Notes under the pieces: generated by a model | The model's input: only the letters and a program-made list of their open reading frames with translations | The model's database searches: none | Told to the model about the DNA's origin: nothing | Source of the DNA: Macrophomina tecta | Taxonomy: Eukaryota > Ascomycota > Dothideomycetes > Botryosphaeriales > Botryosphaeriaceae | Length of the DNA: 64,000 nucleotides | NCBI GenBank assembly: GCA_024180945.1 | Contig: JAKSGN010000002.1 | Location: 310,001 to 374,000 of the forward strand | Direction of reading: 5' to 3' | In this document: piece by piece, positions 22,497 to 35,855 of the stretch | Layout: each line of letters begins with the position of its first letter | Numbering within the stretch: position 1 is the first letter of the stretch | Position numbers and translations under genes: made by a program

Positions 22497-23898
22497 TCAA
22501 TCAGCCTTCTTCTCGAGATAACTGATAACATTGACCACCTCCTTCTGCGATAAGGCGCTGGTGATACCCTTGTACGCCTCATACATGATCCACAGCGGGA
22601 ACCAGACCCACAGCGTGTTGAAGAAGACCAAATAGACCCACCTGCATACCTCAATTGTCAGCAAAAGACCGCAGATACACCGTAAGACCGCGCCAAGAGC
22701 CAAACTCTATTAGGTCTTTGATATCTACCCGCCCACACTAACATAAAACAAAAAAAATAAAAATGGGAGCGGCGGAAGCGGCAGGAAAGGACAACCCTGA
22801 CTTACTTGTACATGAAGTTTGACGTATCCAGATTGGGCGAGCCAGAGAGCCACTCGGGAGCGAATGTCATGAAACCTAGAAAGCACCGGTGAAAAAAGCA
22901 CCACAACGTCAGCCAATGTTCTTTCCCGCGCGCCATGCATACCGGGCTCATGCAGGTCATCTCAGCCCAAACATTCCCCACCAATTCTCCGAGGCTGCCA
23001 AAACTCAAACCTGAAACAAGAAAAAGGGGAAATTTCTTTCGAAAATTTCTCCTAGCTCCCTCTTCTTGTTTCTCCGTCCTCAAAAGGGCGGTACCTGAAG
23101 ATCCTTCTCTTAAAAATCCCATCCAAGCTCCACCGCAAACCACGAATTCCGCCATCGCCACAGCCCATCCGACACCCAGGACCTTTGATCACCGCAAACA
23201 AGATAACGGAAGCAAAACGGCAACAAAAATGGAAGTCCTCAGTACTCACCGCCATACAACTCCCCCGTCGCCAACACGATCATCCAAAACCACTTCCGCC
23301 CCTCCATCCCCTGCCTGCCTGCATACCACTCCCCCCTCCTCACCATCTCCGCGCACCACAGCGCCAGCGGCCCGCCGATGAACACCGTCAATAATTCCAG
23401 GCTGATGACTGTCAAATCCGCGCCGCCCCACCGCTTATCCGCCTTCGCGTACTCCTGCCACAGTTTGCTGAAGGGGCCAGCGCCATACGCCGCGCCGAAG
23501 AGGGTGTCGTTCCGCCTGAGGAAGTACACGTCTGGAGGGGTGAGGATGAGGAAGCTCCCGGTGGGGGAAGGGTTGGGCGTGAGGCTGGGCGCGGTGGCGG
23601 TGCCGGCGGCGGCGGCAGCAGCGATGGAGTAGGGCGAGATGGGCTTAGGCGCGGCGGGCGGGACCCAGTGGACGAAGAAGCAGTTCCACAGGAAGGATCC
23701 CTCGAAGATGAAGTGGATCAGGGCGTCGAAAAGGTGCCAGACGAAGAGGACGCGGGCCTTGGCGGTGCTGCTGCGCGGGAGCACGCGCAGCGAGAGAGCG
23801 TACGCGGTCGCGAGCACGGCGACGGTGCCCAGGAGCGAAAGGATGGTGGTGAGGTCGATCTGCAGCGTCGAAGCTGCAGCGGACGGGTGGGAGGCCAT
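22497..23898 (-). CDS. EXPERA/emopamil-binding-protein-fold membrane protein
   Basis: Three exons (23898-23250, 22875-22806, 22641-22497) join to 287 aa. The family landmarks are RVLFVWHLFDALIHFIFEGS, the aromatic-rich ELYGGFMTFAPEWLSGSPNL (across intron 1), and FFNTLWVWFPLWIMYEAY in the last exon. EBP in animals is the delta8-delta7 sterol isomerase; fungi normally use unrelated Erg2 for that step, so the role of this fungal member is uncertain. At least four membrane helices can be seen. The loop between helices 2 and 3 is enlarged by an Ala/Pro/Thr/Ser-rich insert (about residues 80-120, with AAAAAAAG) not found in the compact animal protein. The chosen Met gives MASHPSAAASTLQID; an in-frame upstream extension has a poor, His/Thr-rich sequence. 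Introns are 374 nt and 164 nt. Confidence 0.82.
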
Positions 23899-24920
23899 TG
23901 CCCGTTGTTCGTTTGGCACACGCGGGCTATGCTCTTCGGAATGGGGGTGGTGAGTCGTCGTGGTGTGTGGATGGACGCGGGCGTGTTCGGGTTCTGAGCT
24001 GCCCGCCACACGAGTGCTGCCGAGGTGCGACAACATCCGGCCGGAAAGTAAGTTACAAACTAATTCTGATATCTCATTAAACTCGCATTGCCCGCGCGCT
24101 CAAATCTCACACAAAGCCCCGCAGATGTCACAGGTTGTATTCCAATGTTTTTTGATTTTCGTGTTGCCTTTTCTACGCATATTCGTCCTGTCCCAGCGTA
24201 ACACCCAGCCCAACACCGAAGATCCCGACCAGAACCCATCCCACCAAAAACAATCTCGATTCTGCCAAACGATCGCTCGATGCTGCTCATTGTCCGCCTT
24301 AGCGCGAAACGAAGTGGAAAGAGGGGAGAGCGCCCTCGGCGAAAACGAAAAAAGAAACGACAAAAGCAAGACCGACCAAGACGCAACTTTTGATACCATG
24401 ATCCCCCCAGAAAGCACCAAAAAAAAAAAAAACAAAAAACACGAGCACATACCAACCGTGTTGCACCGTCTGAGCAGAGAGCTCCAAGAATACTCAGACA
24501 AAGCCACTCACTTACAGCCTGTCTATTAAAAACGTAATGGAAATAAGGGAACCCCAACCAAGCCCAGAAAACGCCGTCGTGTGCAGAAAACCGTCCCAAT
24601 CGAAATGCTGACGGGAAAACGCAATTTCCAGAATGCATGCACCGGCAGTAAAACAACGCAATCAAGTATAAGAATGATCATCCACGAAAAGGTCACCGCC
24701 ATCGATTTCGAGAAGGGGCCGTCGTCGCGTTTTGGAGCCTTGAAAGGAAGAGCACTACGAAAATTTCGGTCTGCCACACGCAGTTAAGCGGTAAGCTTTC
24801 CGTCCATTCGTTGTGTCCTACTCAGTAAAGGTCGTATCAGCGTCATCGTGACCGTAAAGGAAATTCGTAAGTTCGCCCCCAAGCGTGCCAATACTCGCCG
24901 CAACCCGCTTACTGTGGTTG
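23899..24920. other. Intergenic between EBP-type gene start and PP1-targeting gene end
   Basis: This holds the promoter of the EBP-type gene and the 3' region of the CBM21 gene. ORFs of up to 201 codons run on both strands at 23960-24665, but they contain homopolymer-driven runs (A tract at 24419-24432) and no domain. No RNA gene seen. Confidence 0.45.
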
Positions 24921-27158
24921 CTAACCGAGTATCGCTTTGGGACCGTGGTTCTCGAAAGAGATGCCACCATGCATATTGTACGGATAGCCGAAGGAAACAG
25001 GAGGAGTGGTGCGATCGCCAAAGTCGGACCCTGTCACAGGTCCAGGAGACGCCGACCTAGATAAAAAAGGGCTCGCTGCGCGTGCCGGAATTCTCTGGTC
25101 CATGGCACCGTCCATTGACGACGGAACCTCCTTTGGGGGGCTGGGGCTGTTAGAGCCAGATCCCTCGAGGCTGGCAGTGCTCCCGTCGGATTCGATATCG
25201 CGAGGACCGTCGGTAGCAACGGCCGGCTTGGGACTGGAGACCTGAGGAGAGCCCCTTCCGGATCCGAACTGCATTTGTTGTCAGTGTTCCTGGTTCACGT
25301 GGCCAGCCTGGGTGGGTGCGGGAGGACGTACGAAACAGTACTTCTGAATAAGCTCGTTGTACTCCGCCGACTTCAGATCCGGTTTCTCGGAGGATAACTG
25401 GTCCGGTCGGGGAGCGGTGGAACTGGCAGCCGAAGGAGCCTCGCCTTGCAGGCTGAAGTAGTCATGGGGCCGTGGCTTATTACTTCTCTTAATTCCGCTG
25501 CGGTCACCCAGAGCGGTCTGAGCGCTGGAAAGGGCTGCGGACAGCGAGGCCGAGAAGTCGTAACGGGTGGAGAAGGCCTGCGAGCTCGGGGATGACTTAG
25601 AGTTTGGCTGATCAGGGAACAGGTTGCCCTTTTGGGATTTGCTCTTGCTCTTCAGCCTGATCGGAGGCTGCAGAGAATCATTCGAGCTTGTGCTGCGCGA
25701 GCCGAAAGTGTACTTTGATTCAAAGTTGTTGCTGCTGAAGTCATCGTCGAGCGAAACGGGCATGGACCTCGGTCGGGCCGCGGGTGGGGAATGCCTGCTA
25801 CGTGGTATCGCTCCAAGGGTGCCAGCAGACCCCTGCTTGCCCCTCATGTTCTTAGGCTGCTGCACCTTCTTGATGAAGTCAATCTGGAAATTCATGGAGT
25901 TATTGTTGTCCCAGAACTCCTGTCCGTTTACGTTGTAGCGGACACAGAGCAGCATCGTCTTCGACTCGAGGTTTGCCAGATCAGCAAGCTTGATGTTGAA
26001 GACAAAGCGGTCGCATCCGTCGTGGGCCTGCTTCCGGCGCACATCGTCACTGTATTCGGCAACGACCTCAGACGTGGTCTTCCAGTAATCCAGGGTAAAG
26101 CGGGCGACGACGAGTTTGTTGAAAGCGAGGTTCGCCACAGCGACCGTGCCCACAAGAGTGGAGCTGTCAGGCGATAAAGCGATCTTCTCGACACGCACTG
26201 GCAGGGTCTTCCGCTCGAAGGTCTCCCTAGGGAAGTTGGCTTGTCTGAGCTCCCACTCTACCCGCGAACGACGAGACGATGCGTAACCGTTGCCGTCGTC
26301 GTAACCGAACGGATATTCGGTCTCGCTATCGTAGGTCTCGACCGGCGAAGAACCCGCACTGACAGCAATGGGGCGGTCAACCTGCAGAAAGTGGCGGACC
26401 TGCTCGATATCGTCGTTGAAATGCACGGCCTTGGAGAATGAAGGAGTCCCCGGCATGCTAGACGGCCGACGGCGATTCCGAGAGGAGGGCCGAAGCGCCG
26501 GCTTCACTAGCTCTCCCGATTTCTTGCGGAGAAGTGGGGGCTTCATGGTAAGGCCCTCCTCCTCGCTCTCGTCTGATGTCTGGATGGGAGAGCCAGCGAG
26601 ATTGGAAGCGTGGCTGGACAGTTGGATTTCGCTTGAGGACCTAGAATGCGAGATCTTCCGAGCCTCCGGCGTGAGTGCCGGTCTGATCGGACCGGTGGGT
26701 TTCGCTGACTCGTGGGGGGCCGAGGCGGTTCCGTCGACATGTCTCTCAGGGGAGTGGCCGCGCTTCAGTTCGATGCTTTGCAAGGCCTCCTGCAACTCGG
26801 CAATTTTTCCAGATTGGCGCCCACGATCCTCATCGTCGGAGTTTTGCACAGAGTCTGGAGGGGTGGACTCAGCACCTACGGGTATCAACAGCTTCATCGA
26901 GGGCGGAGCGACGTGGGCACTACCATTTGTTTGTGTCACCGAGCCCTTGGATCCATCTTGAGGGGACTGGGATATTGACGGTGTGCGTCGGTGCTTGCTC
27001 AAGTACGACGTGGACGAGTGGGGAAGAACCGGTCGGTGAGCCGCACTGTTCGACTGCGGGCTCAAGCACCCCTCGCTGTATGAATGGTTGCGGCTGAGAA
27101 TAGGGCTGTTGGATTTGGAGGAGGCAGGAGACCGCTGGGAGGGCGGCGTGTAAGGCAT
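24921..27158 (-). CDS. Glycogen-targeting regulatory subunit of protein phosphatase 1 (CBM21)
   Basis: Two exons (27158-25332, 25268-24921) join to 724 aa; the 63-nt intron lies in the tail (KYCF|FGSGRG). Near residue 243 is KAVHFNDDIEQVRHFL: KAVHF is an RVxF-type docking motif for the PP1 catalytic subunit and the following residues fit the family. The CBM21 domain spans about 296-431, including LVGTVAVANLAFNKLVVARF, KTTSEVVAEY, DRFVFNIKLADL and the aromatic/Asn patch NGQEFWDNNNSMNF for glycogen. The rest is Ser/Pro-rich and disordered. Such proteins (yeast Gac1, Pig1; animal PPP1R3) bring PP1 to glycogen synthase to activate it. I start at MPYTPPSQRSPASSK, a conserved N-terminus; the frame is open 28 codons further but has only a GTG there. 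A 5' leader intron is possible. Confidence 0.9.
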
Positions 27159-28206
27159 CCGGTCGGCTTGACGGTGGGGTCGGGGGGGAAGTGTTGCGTC
27201 GAGGTCGTTTAGGGTCGACAGGGCATTAGAAGCAGCAAGCACGGAGAAGAATTACGCACTGCAGGCGTCGCAGGAAAGTCAGCAAAATGGCAATGCAATG
27301 AATGGGACTGGGCAGGCAGAAACGCGGCGGTAGCTTGATAATAGTGGGTAGGGGAGCTGGCCAGGGCAGACTCACAGAATGATAGTGGCGAGCGACGGAT
27401 ACAGAGACGCTCACCGAGCTCAGGGAGGTCGGAGGACGCCGGGCTTGAGGGGGTGAGGAGAAGTGTCGGACGATGGTGGGCGTTGAAGCAGGAAAGCGAA
27501 GCCGGAGGTTCCGTGCTGTCTGTACGCTCCTGCTGATGGCGTAATGCGAGGCAGCCGTGGACTGATAAGCGGGCCACACAGAAAAGGCTCTCGCGGGTGC
27601 AAGCTGGACAGAGGTGCCACAGCCTGATTATTATGGGGAAGCAGCTCGGTCCTGGGGAGGCGTGGTGAGGAGCAGGACGAGGAGGCGCTGCGGGTGTTGA
27701 GGGCGCGGCGGAGGGTTATTGGGGCGGCGTTGGATGGAGATATCCCTCCCACACTCTAAATTCTGTACCGCCGCGCGGGCGAATGAAATGGCGCGCTTGG
27801 CCTGCAGGCGGTGGTGCGCTCGAACGAGGGCGATCCCAACCGACTCGAGCAAGGATCCGGGGCCCGGCGTTAAAGCGAGCGTTGAAGGATTTGCTGCAGA
27901 TCGGGGTACAGCAGCGCTACGATCAGTGACAACGCCGGCCAGACCTTTGTTCAGGACGCCGGCCGTCGAGCTGATGGCCGCGGCCGCAACCAGGGCGCTG
28001 TCGGACCATCGCACATGGCCGTGGCAGCCGCCTGGCAGCACGCCGTCTTCGCTCGCCGGGTATCGCGATCCCTCTCTGCCTGCCCGCGCCCGTCGCACTA
28101 AGCTGACTGCACGACTCGCTCCAGCAGCACGCCCGCTGTGTTTCTGCTGGTGGGCCGTGGGACGGCGCCAGGAGCAGCCGCCGCCCCATGGTGCTGTTCT
28201 CTATTC

Positions 28207-28230
28207 TTGCTTGCTTGCTTGCTTGCTTGC
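28207..28230. repeat. (TTGC)6 microsatellite
   Basis: Six perfect tandem TTGC units inside the gene-poor region. Confidence 0.95.
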
Positions 28231-31200
28231 TTCTTGCGTGCCCGCCGCGCTCAGGCGTCGTCGCGGTCTGAGCATTGACATCATCGTTATTGTTGCTGGC
28301 GCCAGCCTCCATGCCCTGTCTCCACGCAGCTTCCCCGGCGCGCGCGCTCTCCGCAACCTCGACCAGAGCAATATCAATGTCGCCGTCCGCCCGCAAGCAG
28401 CACGCACACGGCCGGCAGCGCGGAATGAGGCGCTGGCCGGGGGCAGATCGAGTCCAGCGGCATCGCGGCACAATGCGCATTCCTGCGCAGCTTTCTCATC
28501 CAAACATCGGCCCACCGCGCTCGAAGCGGCGGGCGGCGCACGGCTGGGATGTCCGTGCGTCCCAGCAAGCGAGCCGGTCTCGTCCCATCGCGCTGCGCAA
28601 GTGTTTGGCATCCTGGGCTCTTCCAAGGCCGCTACTGTCCGCCGCCCACGGCCTGTCGTCACCCCGGCCTCGTCCGCCCGCCGTGCATCAGCAGCAGCAG
28701 CTCCAGCAGGCAGGGAGCCAGCGCCGGCCTCCAGCACCATTCGCGTCCTCCCGGCTCGGCCTCTCCCCTCCCCAGGCACTCCCACCTTCGCCCCTCTCGA
28801 GCGCCGCCGCGAGCCATGGGTGCATGTGCGCCACGCCGCCGGTCAGCACCGCCCCAGCAGCCAGCGGACAGCAGCCAGTCCCGGCGTACTGAAACGAAGA
28901 CGTCCACGGTTGACGGTTGGACACAGATCGCATGTTTGTCACCTCGTCTGCGTCGCCAGTCTGGCAGCTCCACCGCGCACGTCGACGGTGGGGCGCCACA
29001 CGTTTACAGCCGCCCCCGCAACTGCCTGTCCAGACGAGTAACTGATGCTGCATGTCACGACGAATCTGAAGCAGATGGTGCACCTGTAACGCGCCCACTG
29101 ACTCGGCTCGCCTGCGTGGCCAGTGGTTGCCAGGTAGTCGGCTGAGCGGCATCCACTTCGAGACACCAAACATCAAGGGACCAAGGGACCAAAAGGCGAT
29201 CGATTGATGGACAACAGGCTCCGCTGCGCCTGCTGTCGCTATCACACCGTACATAGCTCCGCTCCGCCTGCGATTTTTTTCTTCCTGTCCCGCCAGCGCG
29301 CGGGTTGCTTGGCTCGATGCTGTTTGCTGCTGCGATCGATTTCTTCACCGACTGCTGCTCTCCTTGCATGCGACAGGCCTCCACTCTACGTCAAACTCAG
29401 CACCGCGAGCCCACGGGCGATCGCGCAAGAGCCGTGATCCCCTCCCCTTTCCCTCTAATTGAGGCATGAAGCAGGCCCACCAGCTCCATCGCGCTGCGCG
29501 AGCTTAAGGAGAAGGTTCGCCGCTCAGCATGCGTCCTTGAGGAGATTTGCATGTCAGAGGCGGGCAAGCATGGCAGCCGAGCAGCGTGATTGGACATGTC
29601 AGCAGTTCGCCGCATTGCAATTCCGGACCCGAGCGCTGTAGCACGAGCCTGCTAACGGTTCCCGGCCGCCTAAAATAACAAGCTACAGCGTATTCAGTGG
29701 CGCTTGCGGCAATGTGGTAGCACCGCCCGCTGGCAGCCTCCGAGTCGGGCGGGCAGGGATTCACCGCGCCAACAGCCCTCTCGACGCATCGCGCGGCTGA
29801 GGGAGAGGATTGCAGGTATCCACGATGATGTCTCCGCACGCACACGGCGCAGCGCACAGTTGCCGAGGTCGCGGACGGGCGTGCAGCCATGCGCCGCCCG
29901 CGATCGCGTTCCCCAGATTTGTCGCGGGGCGCTGAAGCATTGATGGTGGATGGCATGCAGGTGCGGAGCCCGAGAAGTCAAAATAATCTCAGGCGGCAGA
30001 AAGGCGGGCGGTCAGCGGCGAGTCAGCGCGAGCAGGGAAGTCGCGTCGAGGTCTCGACGATCACCCATAGACGGCGATCCACCGTGCTGGGACAGTTGTT
30101 GGCCTCAACCGATATCAGCGCACCCACCCTGGCGCCGCCATCGCAGCTCCTGCTGGGCAAGGGGGGACAGCGCCTACGAGCGTCGCACTGCGGTCGCGCT
30201 TACCAGGGGCTCGGGGGTCTCCTTATCAGGGCAATACGGACGGCTTCGGCACCAGAAGTGCGGCGGCGCGAAGGGGCTGACGGCGAGCTTGGCTTCCCGT
30301 TGCAGGCCCCACAGAGCCGCGGAGATGGTGCCAAGGTGGACGCCAATGGGCGTCGTGGTGTCGCGACTTGCGAAACGGGGCCGTCGAGGCGGTCTGTACC
30401 GCTGACGACATGGTTTGCCAACCGCGCGTCGGGAAAATCATCAGCGGCCTCCACTTGGCCTGCCGTTTCGGGCCTTCTCGCCCAGCTCTGAACTCCAGTC
30501 TTCGATACTCCCCACCTCCAGCGCAGCATCGTGGACCCTTGTCGCCTGCCCCGGGGAGACGCGGGCCGACTGGGGTGGATCTCGCGCACAACACCACGCC
30601 TCTTGACTCTCGAGCTCGCGGTTGCAACAAGCCTTTTTGCCACATGCCGCCGCCGCTGCTGCCGACATCGCCACTGCAGGCACCGCGGCGACGAGGCCAA
30701 GCGTGTTGGGTGTTTGCGTCGGCCTGGTGCGCCCCTGCCTTCTGTGCGTTTCGCTGGGGTCGCACAGGCGTGCGAAAACCCTGCTTCACGCTGCAATAAC
30801 AAAAGACAGGCCCATCAGCCGCGCGCGGAGATTGCCCACTTCTCACCAGCAGCATCAGACAAACTGCACGCAGTGAGCCGTACGAGCTTTTCCCCGGAGC
30901 TGGAACGCGTTCCAAGGTCCATCCCGTATCGGCGCGGCCCCAGCCTCACCATTGCACTGCGGCGACCGTCATCAGTCGTCATCCCCAAACTCTCTTTCCA
31001 TGAGTCGGCATGCCGTATACAATACATGCGCCTTCTCGCTGCTTCTTCTCTGGTCACCGCTCTTACGAGCCTAGTAGGCCAAGCTTTTCTCTCTTTCGCT
31101 ATCCGCAACATATCGGTCTCATGGCCTTGTTTCTTTGCAATCTCCCGGCACATCCGCAAATCCCCATCACACCAATCCGGAATTGCATCGTCGATGACGG

Positions 31201-34200
31201 GTATCGCACGCGCCGCAGCCGACCTGGCTGCGCCAACCAGAGCGCAAGCGAGCCAACTGCGCGCCCTCTTTTGACATGCGGCGACGTCTGCCGCAGGTCC
31301 GAGCGCCTGCGAGTGGCGCTTCTCTCGCCGGTCAGACTGGCAGTTGGCCCGAGACGGCCGGCTGGGGCTGACACAGCAGAAGGACATCACGACTCCGACA
31401 CGGCCCTATCACCAACATGGCTGCCCTCACCCAAGCCTCCGCCTTTGCACCCTGGTTCTTCGAGAAATACTGCCCTCACCGCGGTTGGATCGCGATATTG
31501 CGCGGCATCAAGCAAGAAGAGCGATGCAGCAAACCTTATCCTCCGCTCGGCACTGCGTGTTTCGGAAGGTCCAGCGGCTTGGGCATTGCGGGTTCCAGCG
31601 TTGGTCAGCTGCGCTGCTTGGAATCTTCTCCATGGAGCCACGCACGAGCACCGCCAACGGCTGCGCATCAAGGCGGGTACTGAGTCAATAGTGGCGGCTG
31701 CAACTGCACTGCAGCCGTGGAACGTGCCATTTTCTGCCGTGAGAAAGCATGCTCCTCTTGCCCAAGAATGGTTACTGCGGCGATCTAGATTGGCTCAATT
31801 TGCGCCAGGACCGTTCTTCTGCCATTGCCCACGGAACTTACTCGTCCTGGATTACTGCCAGAGTTGCTTAGCACAGATTGGCTTTACCGAGGGGTGCGGT
31901 GTTGTTAGCTGATGCAGAAATGCGGGGAAGCCTGCCGTTTCACAACCTACGCGAGTTCGAGCAAATCAGCGAGCAGTCAGTCCAGCATGGCCCGCTATGA
32001 CTATCATCATCTCCTTCACCACCTCTGTCTTCATCCCATCCCAGTCACCGGTGTACGGAGCGATGACTGCAGCCGTCTGAGAGTGCTCGGCCGACCCGGG
32101 CCCTTCCCCCCCCCCTTCTCTGCCTTCATGGCAATCCTAACCCAGAATGGTCAATGGCGGCGGGATGTGCCTAGCGTGACTATTCACCGCCGGCCATTGA
32201 TGAGAGATGCTAGCGAACACTAACAGAAGAAGAAAAGAAAGGGTAACTTCCTGTAGGACTGCGACCAAAAGCAATGCATTATAATCGCATCTGATAAGAG
32301 ATCCATTTCCAAGTCCTCGCCAATAAAAGGTACAAGTTGCTACATCATCCCGCGGGCGGCGCTGACCGAGGTAACTTCGTATCCCGCACTACTGTAACAA
32401 ACCTCAGTACCCACCAAGCCTGCTGTTGCGGCTCCACTAACATATATTTTTTTTGTTCCGGCCATGTTTCGACTGGCATCAACTCACATGGGCAAATCAC
32501 GCAGACTAGTGGACTTGGTATCATTTTTCACACCTGCAAGATCAGGATGAGCACGAGCATCACTTCGGGAGCTTATTTTGCATATCCGTGGCCGACTTTC
32601 CTGGCCGATGTTCTCTGCACCTATTATAGCGGGATGTATTGCCAATACGGCTTTCTTATTGATTACGAAGAATGCCCCTCGCTTCCTCTGCTATACGCTG
32701 CGGTCATTACTGATGCTTACTGCGCCATGCATGCATGGCTGTTCTGCGTACGCCTCCCCATTTCCCGACGCATCGTAGTCCTTCACACCATATTCTTAGC
32801 AGACCGAGATACTGATCAAGGCTGGTCATGGGCCGGTTAATAGGGCCGAAGGAGCCAAAGTGAACGCACCAGCAGGGGGTTGACGGCTGCTTGTGCCCAC
32901 GTGTTTTGAGCTAGATCTGGCAGTCGATAAAGAATCAAGCAATGGCTGCGTTCCGGCCCAAACAATTCTGCTCCAACATGATCACTGCATTCTCCAGCTT
33001 TGCAGCCACCTCGAGAGGCCATACTTCCTCGGCACGTCCCACAAAATGTTCTTGGCAGCTCTAGTGACGCTTGTCTCATGTCTGGGTCGAAGAAAGGCCG
33101 AATCGCGAGGCCAAAGATGGTATCACGATTCACGGAGGCAGTCACGGGAGCGGTAGGGCTCGATATAAAACTCTATACAGTCGCGCAACTACGAGGCGAT
33201 TACTCAGGTAACTCTACTATTCTCCACAAAAGCCACTGCTCACGCGAGCAGTCGCAGGAAGGGCCATTATCTCGGACTTCTCCCCATTGGGTAATTAGCC
33301 TCGGAATTGCTTCTCAGGAGCTCGCCGGGAGGCTTTGGACGAGGCGATACCGAGTGTACCGCCGCGGCCGGCGGGAGCTAGGACGCTTGGGAGCAGAAAC
33401 AGAAAAATTTCCGTGGTGAATACGAAGGCGGAATAGGTTGAACCAGGTACTGGTCGAGCAGGCGGCTGGGCCGTCTGCAAAGTGAAACGCTCGACTACTT
33501 CTGGCTTCGCCTCTTCCCATCTGCCTCACAGTAATGGTGATCATCGATAACCATACTTTCCGGAGCGCCAGGCGGCGCGCAGGGCGGTCGACAACCGGTC
33601 AATCCGCGATAGACCGTGAGGGGTGGTGCCACCACGCCACTCTCACCACGACGCGCTGTTTGCAATGGAAACTGCCAGATGGTGTAGGCACGTGAGGAGC
33701 AGGCGAATGAACGAAGGAGGGGAATGAGTCGATAAGGGGGGAAAGGCAGGCGGAAGCCGCCCCGCCTTCGCACCACCTGCGCCCACACTCGCACCCGCGC
33801 ACCCACACTTTAGCTTCCTGCAACCCGCCAAGCCGACAGCGGTCCCTCTGCTGCCTTCTTTTTGCTCCCCGCATCCGGCGGGACTCCATTGAGAAGCGCA
33901 GTCCAGTCCAGCCTAGACCGGACCCGGCTCGCTGCACTGCTCTCCTCGGCCAGCACTCAGGGCCGCCATCAGTCCCTGCACCACCTCATTCCAACCCTTA
34001 CGTTAGACAGAACCCCTGGGGCTAAGCAATTGTCGTTCCGTATCTCCCAGACGTATACACCGCAATGCTGCGTAGCCCCATTGCACAACAGCAGCTGGTG
34101 CGGCACAGCGCACCCACACCCCTCTCATGCACCACCACACACTCTTGCCCGAGCTACTGCACCATACATCCCACCTCCTCCGCCGCGCTCGCAAGACGGA

Positions 34201-35835
34201 CCAACCGGCCGGATCGGGCGGATAGCGTATTCCGGAGCTGCCGCTGCCGAGTTGCGTGTCTTGCGTGCGCGCTCCTGCTGCTGTTGCTACTACTGCAGCA
34301 AAGAAGCGAAGCACTCGCCAGCGAAAGAGAAGTTGGTGGCCGTGGGATGCCGTATCTGATGAACGTGCAGGATGCTTTTTTCCGCCGGGATGTCTCGGCC
34401 GTCGCAAATTTGCATCCCGGCTGCTCGGGACCAAGCATTTCCCTACTCGCAACCAGTTGCATATCGGCCCATCCTCCTTGATAACGACATCGCCCTTTCC
34501 CCGCGTATCCTGTTGATTGATGAGAGCGCCCGCGTCAAACCAAACCCCTTCCCCTCCCCTTCGCCAGGGTTCCGCGCTGTTGAAACTCTCTTGCTCACTC
34601 TGGAAGCCGCAGCATGTACGGGGTTGTGGCCTGGCGGGTTTGTTTTAAGATGGGAGGAGAGTTTTTGGTTAGAGGTGCGCGTACGCAGGGCGCCTTGCGC
34701 GAGAGACGCAAGCGGCTGGCGCAGCACCGATGGTGAGCTTAACCCACCGCTGCCGTCCGTGGCCGAAAGGACGGGTCTGCCGCGCACGCCTCAGGTGGGC
34801 CAAGCAAAGGGAACAGAAGAGGAGTCCGTAGGCGGCTGCTGACAGGCATGCGGCGGACTGACTGATTCTGGTGTGCGACAAGTTCGGGAAGGAGAGCGAC
34901 ATCTCGAAGATGAACTGCAACAAGCCTTTACCTTGCAGAGACTGGCGGCCGCCTGAACGCCGCTCGCCGCTCGTTATTGCACTATCATGCATTTCTTCCC
35001 GTTCCTTGCCGTCCGAAAAAAAATTTCATCGCCAGCTTCTACTTTCCACTCTCTTGCGATCGGATTCAGGCCACTGCTCCTGCGGAAACAGGCGGTGCTG
35101 GGTGCATGACTCCGACGTAGCATGTTTCGCGGTCAATCACCGATTGATAGGAGGCACTAACTTCGTTTTCAAACCAGCATGCATTTTTGGCGGTACCAAT
35201 CGCAGCCGCAGAAGTATTCAACCTGAACAGAAGGCTCTACATACAATTCTCTGATCGGAGGGGAGATTCTGAAATCGGTGATGGCATCGTAAACGCGTCG
35301 GCGAAGCATGTAAACTTCCAACGAAGCTTCTTTCCTATTATCTCTTTGGCTTCCGCCTTCCTGCGTGTCTCAAACTCTCTTTTTTTTTTCTCCTTTGCCC
35401 TTTTTCTCCTACACCTAATTCCCCGCCTCCCGCCTCGTCTCAACCGGGGACATCGAGATCATATAGATCATGATCGACATCCCCAAGGGAGATCGACCGG
35501 TCTTGCCGCCCCTTTCCCCTCTGCTTCCGGACTTCCTTCGTTTCCATTCCATCCAATCTTCACTCCACCGGTGGTCTCACTTCTAGCCTTGTTGTTTTGG
35601 TACTTGGTACCTGACGCCTCACCGCTTCCCGCCCGCCTTTTTCGCGCTCTTCTCGCTCTCCGCGCAACGCGACTGGTCCACCCACCTGATGCGCTATCCC
35701 GAGATCAATTGATCATCACATCTGTAACCGGCGGCTCAGAGAGAAACAGATGGAAAGAGCAGGCTGTCGGGAGGAGCGATGGGAGAGTGGAAAACAGCGC
35801 ATGCTGCCCAACAAGCACCGAAGACGAATGTATCC

Positions 35836-35855
35836 TGATGATGATGATGATGATG
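35836..35855. repeat. (GAT)n-type trinucleotide tract
   Basis: An uninterrupted GAT/ATG run grading into GAC/GAT triplets, in the gene-poor region. Confidence 0.85.

Noticed and set aside
23960..24665. ORFs of 189 and 201 codons on opposite strands
   Set aside because: Both depend on an A tract, have no domain and lie in the 3' region of the CBM21 gene.
27719..29041. 440-codon plus-strand ORF
   Set aside because: GC-rich DNA with equally open frames on the other strand, runs of Ala/Arg/Pro/Ser, no domain, no splice logic. It also crosses the (TTGC)6 repeat.
31010..31912. 300-codon plus-strand ORF
   Set aside because: Overlapping open frames on both strands and no domain or codon pattern distinguishing it from chance.
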